The notes under the pieces were generated by a model that made no database searches, was not told where the DNA came from, and was given only the letters and a program-made list of their open reading frames with translations. From positions 62,001 to 126,000 of the forward strand of contig NZ_WJIE01000008.1 of assembly GCF_009649845.1 (NCBI RefSeq): a DNA stretch of 64,000 nucleotides, written 5' to 3'. The DNA comes from Polyangium spumosum (GTDB taxonomy: Bacteria > Myxococcota_A > Polyangia > Polyangiales > Polyangiaceae). The stretch's first letter is position 1. The number at the start of each line of letters is the position of its first letter. Both the position numbers and the translations under genes were made by a program. Below are positions 29,840 to 38,060 of this stretch, piece by piece.

Positions 29840-30529
29840 ATGGTCGACGAAAGAATGGAGAACACGCCGGTACGCGTGCCGGCAGGCGGCGTGATGCTGG
29901 ACGGGGATCTCGGGAACCCGGCGGGCGCGCGGGGCGTGGTGGTCTTCGCGCACGGGAGCGGCTCGAGCCGGTTCAGCCGGCGCAACCGTCATGTCGCTTC
30001 GATTCTGCAAGCCCGCGGGCTCGCGACGTTGCTCGTGGACCTCTTGACCGTCGAGGAGGAGGCCGTCGATCTGCGGACGGCCGAGGTCCGGTTCGACATC
30101 GACCTGCTCGCGCGGCGGGTCGTGGGGATCGTGGACTGGCTCGGCGGGGAGACGGTGACGGCGGGGCTCGGGATCGGGATCTTCGGCGCGAGCACGGGGG
30201 CCGCGGCGGCGCTCGTGGCGGCGGCGGAGCGCCCCGAGGCGGTGAAGGCGGTCGTCTCGCGCGGCGGGCGGCCGGATCTCGCGGGCGGCGCGCTGCCGCA
30301 GGTGAAGGCGCCGACGCTGCTCATCGTGGGGGGCGCGGACACGCTGGTGATCGACCTGAACCAGCAGGCGTTCGAGGATCTGCGGTGCGAGCGGCAGATC
30401 GTCATCGTGCCTCGGGCGACGCACCTCTTCGAGGAGCCGGGCGCGCTCGACCAGGTCGCGGATCTCGCGGGCCACTGGTTCGAGGCGCACATGGCGCCCG
30501 GGGAGCGGCGGATGGCCCGGGCATCATGA
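29840..30529 (+). CDS. Alpha/beta hydrolase (dienelactone hydrolase-like)
   Basis: A 229-residue alpha/beta hydrolase. Visible are the oxyanion-region motif VVVFAHGSGSSRFS, nucleophile elbow FGASTGAAA (Ser at about 115), acid LIVGGADTLV and the catalytic His in ATHLFEEPGAL. Proteins of this family are soluble esterases of unknown substrate, sometimes fused to phosphoribosyltransferases. I chose the ATG at 29840 with GGGAGG upstream; an ATG five codons later is possible. Its last 6 bp overlap the 3' end of the convergent citrate synthase gene. Confidence 0.75.
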   Translation: MVDERMENTPVRVPAGGVMLDGDLGNPAGARGVVVFAHGSGSSRFSRRNRHVASILQARGLATLLVDLLTVEEEAVDLRTAEVRFDIDLLARRVVGIVDWLGGETVTAGLGIGIFGASTGAAAALVAAAERPEAVKAVVSRGGRPDLAGGALPQVKAPTLLIVGGADTLVIDLNQQAFEDLRCERQIVIVPRATHLFEEPGALDQVADLAGHWFEAHMAPGERRMARAS

Positions 30530-31810
30530 GGCGACGGAGCGCGGGCGCAGGAGCGTAGGATCGCCCCGTTGCTCGAGGGCGTGGGCGATCCAGCCGGCGA
30601 GGCGGCCGATCGCGAAGAAGGTCGTGGCCGCGCCCGGCGGCAGGCCGAGGGCGAGGCAAAGCGCGACGAGGCCGACGTCCACGGACGGGGGCGGGTAGCC
30701 GGCCTCCTTCGTCGCGTCGAGCAATGCGAAGAGGGCGGCGACGTCGGTCTTTCGAGGCGCCCCCACGCGCGCGGCGTCCACGAGCAGGGGAGGGGTGCGG
30801 GGATCCCCCTCGGGGTAGAACGGGTGACCGAGCTCGAGGATTGCGTCGCCGCGGCGCGCGCGGGCGGCCACGACGTCGCGGGCTCGCTCCGGGCGCCCGA
30901 CCTCGGCGACCACGGCCTCGATGCGGTCGCAGGCGCCGCCGTGCTTGGGGCCGGAGACGGCGGCGAGGCCGGCGCTCACGCAGGCGTAGAGGTCTGCGCC
31001 GGTCGAGGCGGTGACCCGCACGGCGAAGGTCGAGGTGGCGAGCTCGTGATCCGCGATCAACACGAGGGCTCGTTCGACGGCGGCCTCGGCGCGCTCGGTC
31101 TTGCGTCCGCCGAGGGCGACGAGCAGGGCGCGGCTTACCGTGGGCTCGGCGAGCGCGGCCTTGGCGCGGCGCGCGCCGGCGGGCAGGGCCGAGAGCGCGG
31201 CGAGGCGGCGGATCAAGCCGCGGGCGCGGGGCAGCTCGGCCTCCTCGGTGGCGGCGAAGCGTAGCGGGTCACGCGCGGCGAGGGCCGGGACGGCGAGGGC
31301 GAGGGTCGCGACGGGCGGGGCGCCGTCGGGGACGAGGTCGGCGAGGCGTGTGACGGGCAGGGCGGCGTCCTCGGGCACGGTCCAGGTGGGGCGTTCGCGG
31401 GGCAAGGTGCCGGTCCAGAGCAGCTCGGCGACGGACTCGAAGGGCGCGCCGGCGGCGGCGAGGGCCGTGGCGGCCTGGCCGCGGTAGCGCGGGCCTTCGG
31501 GGCCGATCGTGGTGATCGTCGAGGTGAGGACGGGCTCGCCCCAGCGCAGGGCGGAGGCGGCGACCGGGCCGTGTCCGCGCCGCGCGTCGCTCCGGGCCTT
31601 CAACCGTTCGAGGTCCTCGCGGACGTAGAGGCGGCTCCTTCCGCCATCACTCGGCACGCTGCGGACGAGGCCGCGGCTCGTGTACGCGTAGAGCGTCTCG
31701 CGCTTCACGCCGAGCAGCGCGGCGGCCTCCGGGCCGGACAGGAGGCTCTCGGGTTGATTGTCGAATCCAGTGGGTTGATTGATCAATCCACGTTGATCAA
31801 CGTTGCTCAC
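30524..31810 (-). CDS. Citrate synthase-like protein with N-terminal helix-turn-helix
   Basis: About 428 residues. An N-terminal MerR/excisionase-type HTH (LLSGPEAAALLGVKRETLYAYTSRGLV, then SRLYVREDLERLK) precedes a citrate synthase fold. The latter has the usual catalytic points: His in GPKHGGACDR, His in ELGHPFYPEGDPR and Asp in SVDVGL, with the binding segment FFAIGRLAGWIAHALEQ. The normally conserved GHR is GHP, so substrate handling may differ. It could act as an enzyme, a regulator or both. The start is uncertain: GTG at 31810 has no clear ribosome site, and a TTG at about 31771 is possible. It is divergent from a second citrate synthase. Confidence 0.75.
   Translation of the reverse strand: MSNVDQRGLINQPTGFDNQPESLLSGPEAAALLGVKRETLYAYTSRGLVRSVPSDGGRSRLYVREDLERLKARSDARRGHGPVAASALRWGEPVLTSTITTIGPEGPRYRGQAATALAAAGAPFESVAELLWTGTLPRERPTWTVPEDAALPVTRLADLVPDGAPPVATLALAVPALAARDPLRFAATEEAELPRARGLIRRLAALSALPAGARRAKAALAEPTVSRALLVALGGRKTERAEAAVERALVLIADHELATSTFAVRVTASTGADLYACVSAGLAAVSGPKHGGACDRIEAVVAEVGRPERARDVVAARARRGDAILELGHPFYPEGDPRTPPLLVDAARVGAPRKTDVAALFALLDATKEAGYPPPSVDVGLVALCLALGLPPGAATTFFAIGRLAGWIAHALEQRGDPTLLRPRSVAS
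31754..31803. promoter_or_regulatory. Cluster of TTGATCAA palindromes between two citrate synthase genes
   Basis: Two perfect 10 bp palindromes, ATTGATCAAT (31778-31787) and GTTGATCAAC (31792-31801), have centres 14 bp apart. A looser inverted repeat GATT-N4-AATC lies at 31756-31767. They are between (or, on the minus side, just inside) the two divergent genes, so they are likely operators. The HTH of the minus-strand protein is a natural candidate binder (inference). Confidence 0.55.
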
Positions 31811-31844
31811 GCCATCAAGGATACCATCAACAACGGAGGAAACG

Positions 31845-32978
31845 ATGGATCTTGCGAAGCAAAATGGCGCGGCGAAGGCGGGCGGGCTGGATGGGGTCGT
31901 GGTGGCGGACACGGCGCTCAGCGAGGTCGACGGCGAGCGGGGGCGGCTCGTCGTGGCGGGGCACGACATCGAGGCGCTCGCGGGTCGGGTGGGCTTCGAG
32001 GATCTCTGCGGGCTGCTCTGGACGGGCGCGGCGCCGGACGCGGCGACGCGGCGCGCGATCGGGCAGGCGCTCGCGGAGGGGCGGGCGCTCGCGTTCGAGC
32101 AGATCCCGGCGCTCGGGGAGGCGCTCGTCGCCGAGGATGGAAGCGCGGCGCTCATGGCGTGCGTGGCGCATTTCGGGGCGCGCGCGGCGTGGCGGGCGGA
32201 GGGCGCTGCGCCGTGGACCGAGCTCGGCCGCGTGACGGGCGCGGTGGCGACGTTCGCGGCGGCGTGGGCGCGCCGGCGCGCGGGCGGGCAGCCGATCGCG
32301 CCGGACGTGTCGCTCGGGCACGCGGCGGACTACCTGCGGATGGTGCGCGGCGAGGTCGCGCCCGAGGCGGCGGCGCGGGCGCTCGACGCGTACCTCGTGA
32401 CCGTGGCCGATCACGGCATGAACGCCTCGACCTTCACGGCGCGGGTCGTGGCCTCGACGGGCTCGGATCTCGTCTCGGCGATCGTGGCGGCGACGGGCGC
32501 GCTCAAGGGTCCGCTGCACGGGGGCGCGCCGGGGCCCGTGCTCGACATGCTCGACGCCATCGGCGAGCCGGGGCGCGCTGGGGCGTGGATCGCGGCCGAG
32601 CTCGCGGCGGGCCGGCGCATCATGGGCATGGGGCATCGGATCTACCGGGTGCGGGATCCACGGGCCGCGGTGCTCGAGCGGGCCCTCGGGGAGCTCGAGC
32701 GGGGCGGGAGCGTGGGGGCGCGCCTCGCGCTCGCGCGGGCCACGGAGCGCGCGGCCGAGGCCTTGCTCGCCGAGCGCCACCCGGATCGACCGCTCAAGGC
32801 GAACGTCGAGTTCTACACGGCCGTCCTGCTCGACGCGGTGGGCCTGCCGCGTGAGCTCTTCACGCCCACCTTCGCCGTGGGGCGGGCGGCTGGGTGGTCG
32901 GCGCACGTGCAGGAGCAGCGCCGGGCGGGGCGCCTCATCCGGCCGGCTTCGCGGTATGTTGGGCCCGTCCCGGCCTGA
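31845..32978 (+). CDS. Citrate synthase / 2-methylcitrate synthase family protein
   Basis: A 377-residue single-domain citrate synthase. The catalytic motifs are standard: ALKGPLHGGAPG, MGMGHRIYRVRDPRA and KANVEFYTAVLL, then FTPTFAVGRAAGWSAHVQEQ. The Asp normally in VDFY is Glu here (VEFY). It condenses an acyl-CoA with oxaloacetate; citrate versus 2-methylcitrate activity cannot be decided by eye. The start has a clear GGAGG 5 nt upstream. Divergent from the HTH-citrate synthase gene, with shared palindromes. Confidence 0.85.
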   Translation: MDLAKQNGAAKAGGLDGVVVADTALSEVDGERGRLVVAGHDIEALAGRVGFEDLCGLLWTGAAPDAATRRAIGQALAEGRALAFEQIPALGEALVAEDGSAALMACVAHFGARAAWRAEGAAPWTELGRVTGAVATFAAAWARRRAGGQPIAPDVSLGHAADYLRMVRGEVAPEAAARALDAYLVTVADHGMNASTFTARVVASTGSDLVSAIVAATGALKGPLHGGAPGPVLDMLDAIGEPGRAGAWIAAELAAGRRIMGMGHRIYRVRDPRAAVLERALGELERGGSVGARLALARATERAAEALLAERHPDRPLKANVEFYTAVLLDAVGLPRELFTPTFAVGRAAGWSAHVQEQRRAGRLIRPASRYVGPVPA

Positions 32979-32995
32979 ATGACGCTGCTCGTCAT
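32979..32995 (+). terminator. Small hairpin after citrate synthase
   Basis: ATGACG/CGTCAT, 6 bp stem and 5 nt loop, directly after the stop codon. Weak, no T tract. Confidence 0.3.
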
Positions 32996-33111
32996 CGATC
33001 CGCCACTGTACATCTAGACAGCGGCCACGACCTGGGGTAGCGACCCGCCCGAGCGGATCGCGCAGGGTGCGGGCGCGCGCCCCGGCCCTGCAACGGAAAA
33101 CGGAGAAGACC

Positions 33112-33666
33112 ATGGACGTGGCAGATCCCATTCCTCCCTCGGTCCAGGCCCTGATGGACCTGTTCGCGAGCGAGCTCTCGCATGTGAGCTTCCCGGGCGT
33201 CGATCGGGCGATCCTCGAGCAGGTGGTCACCGACGTTCGGACCCACACCGAGGCCGTGGTGAAGGCCGAGGCGGCGCTCGAGGCGGCGCGCGCGGCGCTG
33301 CGCGAGAGCGAGGAGACGCTGTCGAGCAAGACCACGAAGGCGCTCGCGTACGCGCGGGTCTACGCCGAGGATCACCCCGACATCCGGTCGAAGGTCGACT
33401 CGGTCGCGCGGATCGCGGGCGTCTCGTCCTCGCCGCCCGGGCCTTCCAAGGAGGCCAGCGGCGACGCGCCGAAGCGTCGCGGGCGCCCGGCGAAGGTGAA
33501 GCCGGCGGCGAGCGCCGAGCCGGCCGCCGAGCCGAGCGACGCGACCCCGGCGGCGCCTCCGGTCATGGAGCTCGGGCCCTCGTCGATGACCGGCGAGGAG
33601 ACGGCCCCCGAGCCGTCCGAGCTCCCTGGCGTGTCCGAGCAGAACGGCTCGGCGCACCCGGCCTGA
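33112..33666 (+). CDS. Small coiled-coil protein with AT-hook-like segment, unknown function
   Basis: A 184-residue protein I do not recognise. Residues 1-100 are helical with a likely coiled coil (AVVKAEAALEAARAALRESEE). A basic segment KRRGRPAKVKPA follows, which contains the GRP core of an AT-hook. The last 60 residues are Ala/Pro/Glu-rich and probably disordered. This could be a DNA-associated protein; no further support. GGAGAAG lies before the ATG at 33112. Confidence 0.7.
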   Translation: MDVADPIPPSVQALMDLFASELSHVSFPGVDRAILEQVVTDVRTHTEAVVKAEAALEAARAALRESEETLSSKTTKALAYARVYAEDHPDIRSKVDSVARIAGVSSSPPGPSKEASGDAPKRRGRPAKVKPAASAEPAAEPSDATPAAPPVMELGPSSMTGEETAPEPSELPGVSEQNGSAHPA

Positions 33667-33677
33667 GCGGAGCGCTC

Positions 33678-34211
33678 TCAACGTAGGCGCGGCACGCGTG
33701 CTCCTTCGAGCGCGAGCAGCCGCGCCTTCGTCTGCACCCCACCTGGCGCGGAGAACCCGACGGCTGCGCCGGCTGCGCCCAGGATCCGGTGGCAAGGCAC
33801 CACGATGGGGATCGGGTTCTTCGCGAGCGCTTGCCCCACGGCGCGGGCGGCGCCTCGGGGGCGGCCGAGGCGCGCGGCGAGCTCGCCGTACGTGACGGTT
33901 TGGCCGGGCGGGATGTCCCGCGCGGCCAGGTACACGGCCCGGTAAAACGGCGGCACGCGCTCGAGATCGAGCGGCACCTTCGAAAAATCCTGCGGCGCGC
34001 CGCCGAGGTGCGCCGCCACGAGGTCCATCACCTCCTCGGCCCAGGGAGGCGGCGCTGCGTGCACCGCTCCGGGCGCGCTCGCGGCGATCCACGCGATCGT
34101 CTCCTCTTCCCGTTCGCTCGGCAGCGCGAGCGCGTAGAGCCCTCGCTCGCTCCAGGCCACGACCACGCGACCGAGCGGCGTATCGAAGGGCGCGAACCTC
34201 AATCCGTCCAT
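33678..34211 (-). CDS. ogt: Methylated-DNA--protein-cysteine methyltransferase
   Basis: A 177-residue suicide methyltransferase that repairs O6-alkylguanine. The active site PCHR is in IPIVVPCHRILGAAG (Cys at about 142), preceded by the HTH-bearing segment TVTYGELAARLGRPRGAARAV with the Arg finger and followed by GFSAPGGVQTKARLLALEG. I placed the start at 34211 (MDGLRF); longer starts add unrelated residues. Convergent with the coiled-coil gene. Confidence 0.92.
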   Translation of the reverse strand: MDGLRFAPFDTPLGRVVVAWSERGLYALALPSEREEETIAWIAASAPGAVHAAPPPWAEEVMDLVAAHLGGAPQDFSKVPLDLERVPPFYRAVYLAARDIPPGQTVTYGELAARLGRPRGAARAVGQALAKNPIPIVVPCHRILGAAGAAVGFSAPGGVQTKARLLALEGARVPRLR

Positions 34212-34668
34212 AATGGTGCTTCCTACCAAACCCCGACCTCGACGTCCACGACGGTTTGTCGCCGGGCGCGCCTGGTCTCCGGAGAACCCAGGGAGTCGCT
34301 CCACCTGCTCGCTGGTCCGTCCGCGTCATTGCCGTACGGCCGCGTACGTGCGTGGCGGAGCGCCCCTGGAGCAGCCGCTTCCCGCGCTCGTGTACGCCTC
34401 CACGGCGATCCACCCCGGGAGCTCTTCTCTGCCCGGGTTCATTTTGCGCTCCGTTCTGGATACACCCGCTCCTCGGTATGGGGCGTGCATTACCGCGCCT
34501 CGTTCCTGCTGTGGGGTGCATACCATCGGGCACGGCGACGCCGGCTATTCCCGGAATTCCCCGATGGCGTGCGCGATCGAATTCGTCACCTTGTGAGTCC
34601 GTGCTGGACTCATTGATCAACTTGAAACGGCGCGTGGGCGTCGATCGAGCTTCGAGCGGAGGGCGTGC
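34212..34668. other. Intergenic region (457 bp)
   Basis: I could not support a gene here; short open frames on both strands lack ribosome sites and domain signals. It contains a 7 bp hairpin at 34594-34612 and, right after, ATTGATCAAC (34612-34621), which carries the same TTGATCAA core found at the citrate synthase promoter. Confidence 0.5.
34594..34621. promoter_or_regulatory. Hairpin plus TTGATCAA element upstream of a secreted propeller gene
   Basis: TGAGTCC (34594-34600)/GGACTCA (34606-34612) is a perfect 7 bp inverted repeat with 5 nt loop, joined to ATTGATCAAC. It lies 48-75 bp before the start at 34669. Confidence 0.35.
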
Positions 34669-35778
34669 ATGACGCGATCCAGGGTTCGGCTGGGTGGAAG
34701 GTGCTTCGGGTTTCTCGTCGGCGCGGCGCTCGCGGCCGCGATGTTCCTCCAGGTGGAGGCGCCGTCGGCCGCGCCCGCGCATTGCGACTTCCTGGCGCGC
34801 CTCGCCGAGGCGCCGGGGTATCCGGATGGCATCGTCCTCCGCAAGAACCGCATCTACGTCGCGGGCCCGGCGTGGGGCGTCGACGTCGGCGCGGTCCCCT
34901 CCGAGATCGCGGTGTTCCACCCGAAGACGGGGGCCGCGCGCGGCACGATCCCCATTCAAGGGGAGGACCTCGCCGCGCCCCACGCCCTCACCGGCCTCAC
35001 CGTCGACGCGAGCGGCCGTCTTTATGCGTTGAGCTCGCAGCTCGGCCTCCTCAGGCTCTCGGAGAAGGGCCACGGCAAATGGCACCAGTCGGTTTATGCC
35101 GGGCCCTTCCCCGACACCCTGCTCTGCGATCCCGCCGAGCCCTCGGACCTGTGCTCCCTCGTCACCAAAGAATTGCCGCCGATGCCCAGCGACATCGCGT
35201 TCGCCAAGGACGGCAATGCCTACGTGACCGACGCGGCCCAGGCCACCATTTTCCGGATCCCGCCCGGCGGCGGCGCGCCCGAGGTCTGGCTCGAGAGCAC
35301 GAAGCTCGCCGGTTTCTACGACCTCCAGGGCGCGCGCGGCATCGTCGTGAGCCCGGACGGCAAGAGCGTCTACGTGACGGTCTCGTACGCGGCCGACGCG
35401 CCGTGGGAGGGCCGCGTGTATCGGATCCCGCGTATCCCTTCGCCGAAGGAGGCCGACGTCGCGCTCGTGGCCGTCTTCCCGGATTTCGAGGGCCCCTCGG
35501 GCCTCGCCCTCGGCGAGGACGGCGCGCTCTTCGTGGCCCTGTCCCTCAAGGACGAGATCGCGGTCGTGGACCCGGCCGGCGGCGAGCTCGGTCGATTCTC
35601 CGCCGCCACGAACGACGACATCCCCCTCGATGGCCCGGCGCACCTCGCCTTCGACGGCAAGGGCGGCGTCTTCGTGACGAACCAGGCCGTCGCCAGCGGG
35701 TTATCCGACCATTTCGCGGTGGTCGAGGTCGACGTGGGGGATCGGGGCCGGAAAATCCACCCGCCGAAGGTGCCTTGA
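34669..35778 (+). CDS. Secreted SMP-30/ScyD-like beta-propeller protein
   Basis: A 369-residue exported protein. A signal peptide (about 1-36) is followed by propeller-type repeats of the SMP-30/gluconolactonase or ScyD kind (LTGLTVDASGRLYAL, PSDIAFAKDGNAYVTD, ARGIVVSPDGKSVYVTV, PSGLALGEDGALFVAL, AHLAFDGKGGVFVT). Ligand and enzymatic activity are unknown. It is followed after 46 bp by a cupin lipoprotein gene. Confidence 0.75.
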   Translation: MTRSRVRLGGRCFGFLVGAALAAAMFLQVEAPSAAPAHCDFLARLAEAPGYPDGIVLRKNRIYVAGPAWGVDVGAVPSEIAVFHPKTGAARGTIPIQGEDLAAPHALTGLTVDASGRLYALSSQLGLLRLSEKGHGKWHQSVYAGPFPDTLLCDPAEPSDLCSLVTKELPPMPSDIAFAKDGNAYVTDAAQATIFRIPPGGGAPEVWLESTKLAGFYDLQGARGIVVSPDGKSVYVTVSYAADAPWEGRVYRIPRIPSPKEADVALVAVFPDFEGPSGLALGEDGALFVALSLKDEIAVVDPAGGELGRFSAATNDDIPLDGPAHLAFDGKGGVFVTNQAVASGLSDHFAVVEVDVGDRGRKIHPPKVP

Positions 35779-35824
35779 GGGCCGCTCGACCACGCCCAGG
35801 ACCTTCTGATACGCTCGGCGCGCC

Positions 35825-36331
35825 ATGCGTGCGCCGCTTCGCCCCACGACCTCGAGCGCCCTCTTCGTCGCGACCGCCCTGCTCGTCCTGTCCGCCTGCG
35901 CGCCCACGCAGGAGCGGTGCGCCGCCGCGCCCGCCGCCGCGCCTGCCCCTGCGCGCGGGGGGCGGGGCGAGTTTTTCCTGGGCAACGCACGCGATGTCGT
36001 CGAGAAAAACCCGATCGGGCCGGACGAGAAGACCAAGCTCGTCCCGCTCTTCGAGAATGCCGATCACACGGTCAACGTGATCCAGACCCGGGGCGCCGTG
36101 CCCGCGCATTACCATGCCGAGCACGACGAGCTCGTCGTGATCCTGGAGGGCAGCGGGACGTTCACCGTGGAGGGGCAGACGCGCGTGGTGAAGGCGGGCG
36201 ACGTGCAGGTCATCCCGCGCGGCGCCGTGCATTCCTACGTGCACGACGGCCCCGGCGTGACCGTCGTCGTGTCGACGTTCTCGCCGAGGTTCGATCCGAA
36301 AGATCGAATCATGGTCGACGCGAAGAAATGA
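35825..36331 (+). CDS. Cupin-domain lipoprotein
   Basis: A 168-residue lipoprotein with lipobox LSAC (Cys about 25). The single cupin domain has both motifs: HYHAEHDELVVILEGSGTF (metal ligands His, His, Glu) and GDVQVIPRGAVHSY (final His). Substrate unknown. A GC-rich stem-loop follows the stop. Confidence 0.85.
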   Translation: MRAPLRPTTSSALFVATALLVLSACAPTQERCAAAPAAAPAPARGGRGEFFLGNARDVVEKNPIGPDEKTKLVPLFENADHTVNVIQTRGAVPAHYHAEHDELVVILEGSGTFTVEGQTRVVKAGDVQVIPRGAVHSYVHDGPGVTVVVSTFSPRFDPKDRIMVDAKK

Positions 36332-36336
36332 GCACC

Positions 36337-36361
36337 GGCGCCCCGGTCCTCGGGCGGCGCC
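36337..36361. terminator. Bidirectional stem-loop between convergent genes
   Basis: GGCGCC (36337-36342) pairs with GGCGCC (36356-36361), with an inner CCG/CGG, filling the 30 bp gap between the cupin gene and the convergent hydrolase gene. Confidence 0.45.
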
Positions 36362-37126
36362 TCAGACGCTCGGCGGCGGCGAGGATTCGCGCTTGTCGGA
36401 GAGCTCGGCCCGCGCCAGGCGGTCGAGCGAGAGGGCGACCGCGCCTTGCGCCATCGCTTGCTCCTCGGGCCGCAGCCCCGCCCGCGCCGCGAGCCATGGC
36501 CGCACGTGGCGCCGCAGGACGTCGGGCAGCACCAAGCGTTGTTGCCGGATGTGCGCCTCGGCGTCCGTGCGCGCGCTCTCGTGGCTGTAGACGTGCAGCG
36601 CGCCCTCGTGCTCGCCCTCCGGCGCCGCGCTCGGCACGAGCGACAGCCCCGTCGCGAGCCGCAGCACGGTCACGGTCGCGCTGTATCGTTTTGGCTTCGG
36701 CAGGTCCGTCTCGACGTACGTGTTTTGCGTGCACGTCGCCACGAAGAGCCGCTCGCCTGCCCGCGCGCGCGCGGCGAGCGCCCGCCACGGCGCGAGCTGC
36801 CAGTCGGCCGGCGGCAGATCGCCGTGTGTCCCGTCGATCGCGAGCACGCCCGAGGGATCACGGCCTGCGATGAGCTCGCGGCGCACGGCCTGACAACCCG
36901 CGGAGAAACCCGCGAGGATGACGTCGCCCACGGTCGCGCCCGTCGTCGTCGCGACGCGGGCCACGGTCTGCGGCAATGGCTCGCCCACGGCCTCGTCGTA
37001 GGCGACGATGCTCGGCTCGGGCCCCAGCGCGGCGCGCAGATCCGCGTCGACGTGCGCGCCCACCAGATAAAGAACGACGAGCGGACGCTGCTCTCCCTCT
37101 CCACGCTGCACGAGGCGATAAGCCAT
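36362..37126 (-). CDS. Putative alpha/beta-hydrolase-fold protein
   Basis: A 254-residue soluble protein. The nucleophile elbow is ILAGFSAGCQAV (Ser about 74), with possible acid in VLAIDGTHGD and His in LHVYSHESA. I do not recognise a specific family. Its C-terminal 60 residues are helical and basic. Divergent from the MtfA-like peptidase gene with a 123 bp gap. Confidence 0.6.
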   Translation of the reverse strand: MAYRLVQRGEGEQRPLVVLYLVGAHVDADLRAALGPEPSIVAYDEAVGEPLPQTVARVATTTGATVGDVILAGFSAGCQAVRRELIAGRDPSGVLAIDGTHGDLPPADWQLAPWRALAARARAGERLFVATCTQNTYVETDLPKPKRYSATVTVLRLATGLSLVPSAAPEGEHEGALHVYSHESARTDAEAHIRQQRLVLPDVLRRHVRPWLAARAGLRPEEQAMAQGAVALSLDRLARAELSDKRESSPPPSV

Positions 37127-37249
37127 TGGATTTCCTCCGCGCTGGCCGGCGAGCGCCGGACGTCTCGATCCTCCAGCATAGCATCGATATCGCCGCTCGG
37201 GTCATTTCAGGTTCTCTCCGATACGGGAATCATGGCATGCTCCCCGCCG

Positions 37250-38020
37250 ATGCTCGGCTTCTTCAAGGAGCGAAGGCGCAAAGCCGTCCGGGGCCGGCCC
37301 TTTCCGCCCGCGTGGGAGGGGATCCTCTCGGAGAACGTGCCCTACTTCGGTCGGCTCGCCCCCGAGGACCAGGACGAGCTCCGCGGCCTCGTGTTGATTT
37401 TCCTCGACGAGAAGCGCTTCGAGGGCTGCGGCGGGCTCGACGTCGACGACGAAATTCGCGTCACGATCGCGGCCCAGGCCTGCATCCTGCTCCTCAACCG
37501 CGCGAGCGACGTCTACCCGGATCTCGAGGTCGTCCTCGTGTATCCGAGCACCTACGTCGACCGCCGCCCGCGGACGATCGAGGGCGGCATCGTCGTCGAG
37601 GACGGCGAGACGCGGCTCGGCGAGTCGTGGGGGCGCGGCGTGGTCGTGCTGGCCTGGGACGCGGTGCTGCGCGGCGCGGCCGACGTCCGCGACGGCCACA
37701 ACGTCGTCCTGCACGAGTTCGCCCACCAGCTCGACACCGAGGACGGCGCGGCCGACGGCGCGCCCGTGCTGCCGAAACGCGCGGCCTACGGGCCCTGGGC
37801 GCGTGTCCTCGGCGCGGCGTACGACGGGCTCTTGCGGGACCTCGCCTCGGGAGACCGGACCGTCATCGACAGCTACGGCGCGAAGAACCCGGCCGAGTTC
37901 TTCGCTGTCGTGACCGAAGCCTTCTTCGAGCGGCCGCGCGCCCTGCGGGCCCGACATCCCGCGCTCTACGAGCAGATGCGCGACTTCTACCAGCAGGACC
38001 CGGCCGAGTTGTCGTGCTAG
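37250..38020 (+). CDS. mtfA: MtfA-like zinc metallopeptidase (family M90)
   Basis: A 256-residue protein of the Mlc titration factor A family. The zinc motif is VVLHEFAHQLD, with the downstream Glu in NPAEFFAVVTEAFFE. The family core segments ENVPYFGRL, EKRFEGCGGL and IRVTIAAQACILLL are all present. I chose ATG at 37250 (MLGFFKERRR), the usual start pattern of the family; another ATG lies six codons upstream. In enterobacteria MtfA binds the glucose repressor Mlc, but here its partner is unknown. Confidence 0.88.
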   Translation: MLGFFKERRRKAVRGRPFPPAWEGILSENVPYFGRLAPEDQDELRGLVLIFLDEKRFEGCGGLDVDDEIRVTIAAQACILLLNRASDVYPDLEVVLVYPSTYVDRRPRTIEGGIVVEDGETRLGESWGRGVVVLAWDAVLRGAADVRDGHNVVLHEFAHQLDTEDGAADGAPVLPKRAAYGPWARVLGAAYDGLLRDLASGDRTVIDSYGAKNPAEFFAVVTEAFFERPRALRARHPALYEQMRDFYQQDPAELSC

Positions 38021-38060
38021 GACGGCGCTCCCTCGACCGACCTCGTTTCGACCATCCTCT

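Noticed and set aside
32979-33111. Small palindromes TGTACA and TCTAGA after the citrate synthase gene
   Set aside because: Short 6 bp palindromes occur by chance; nothing else supports a site.
34213-34672. Possible small genes in the 457 bp gap
   Set aside because: Open frames on both strands lack ribosome sites, have no domain and use codons unlike the neighbours.
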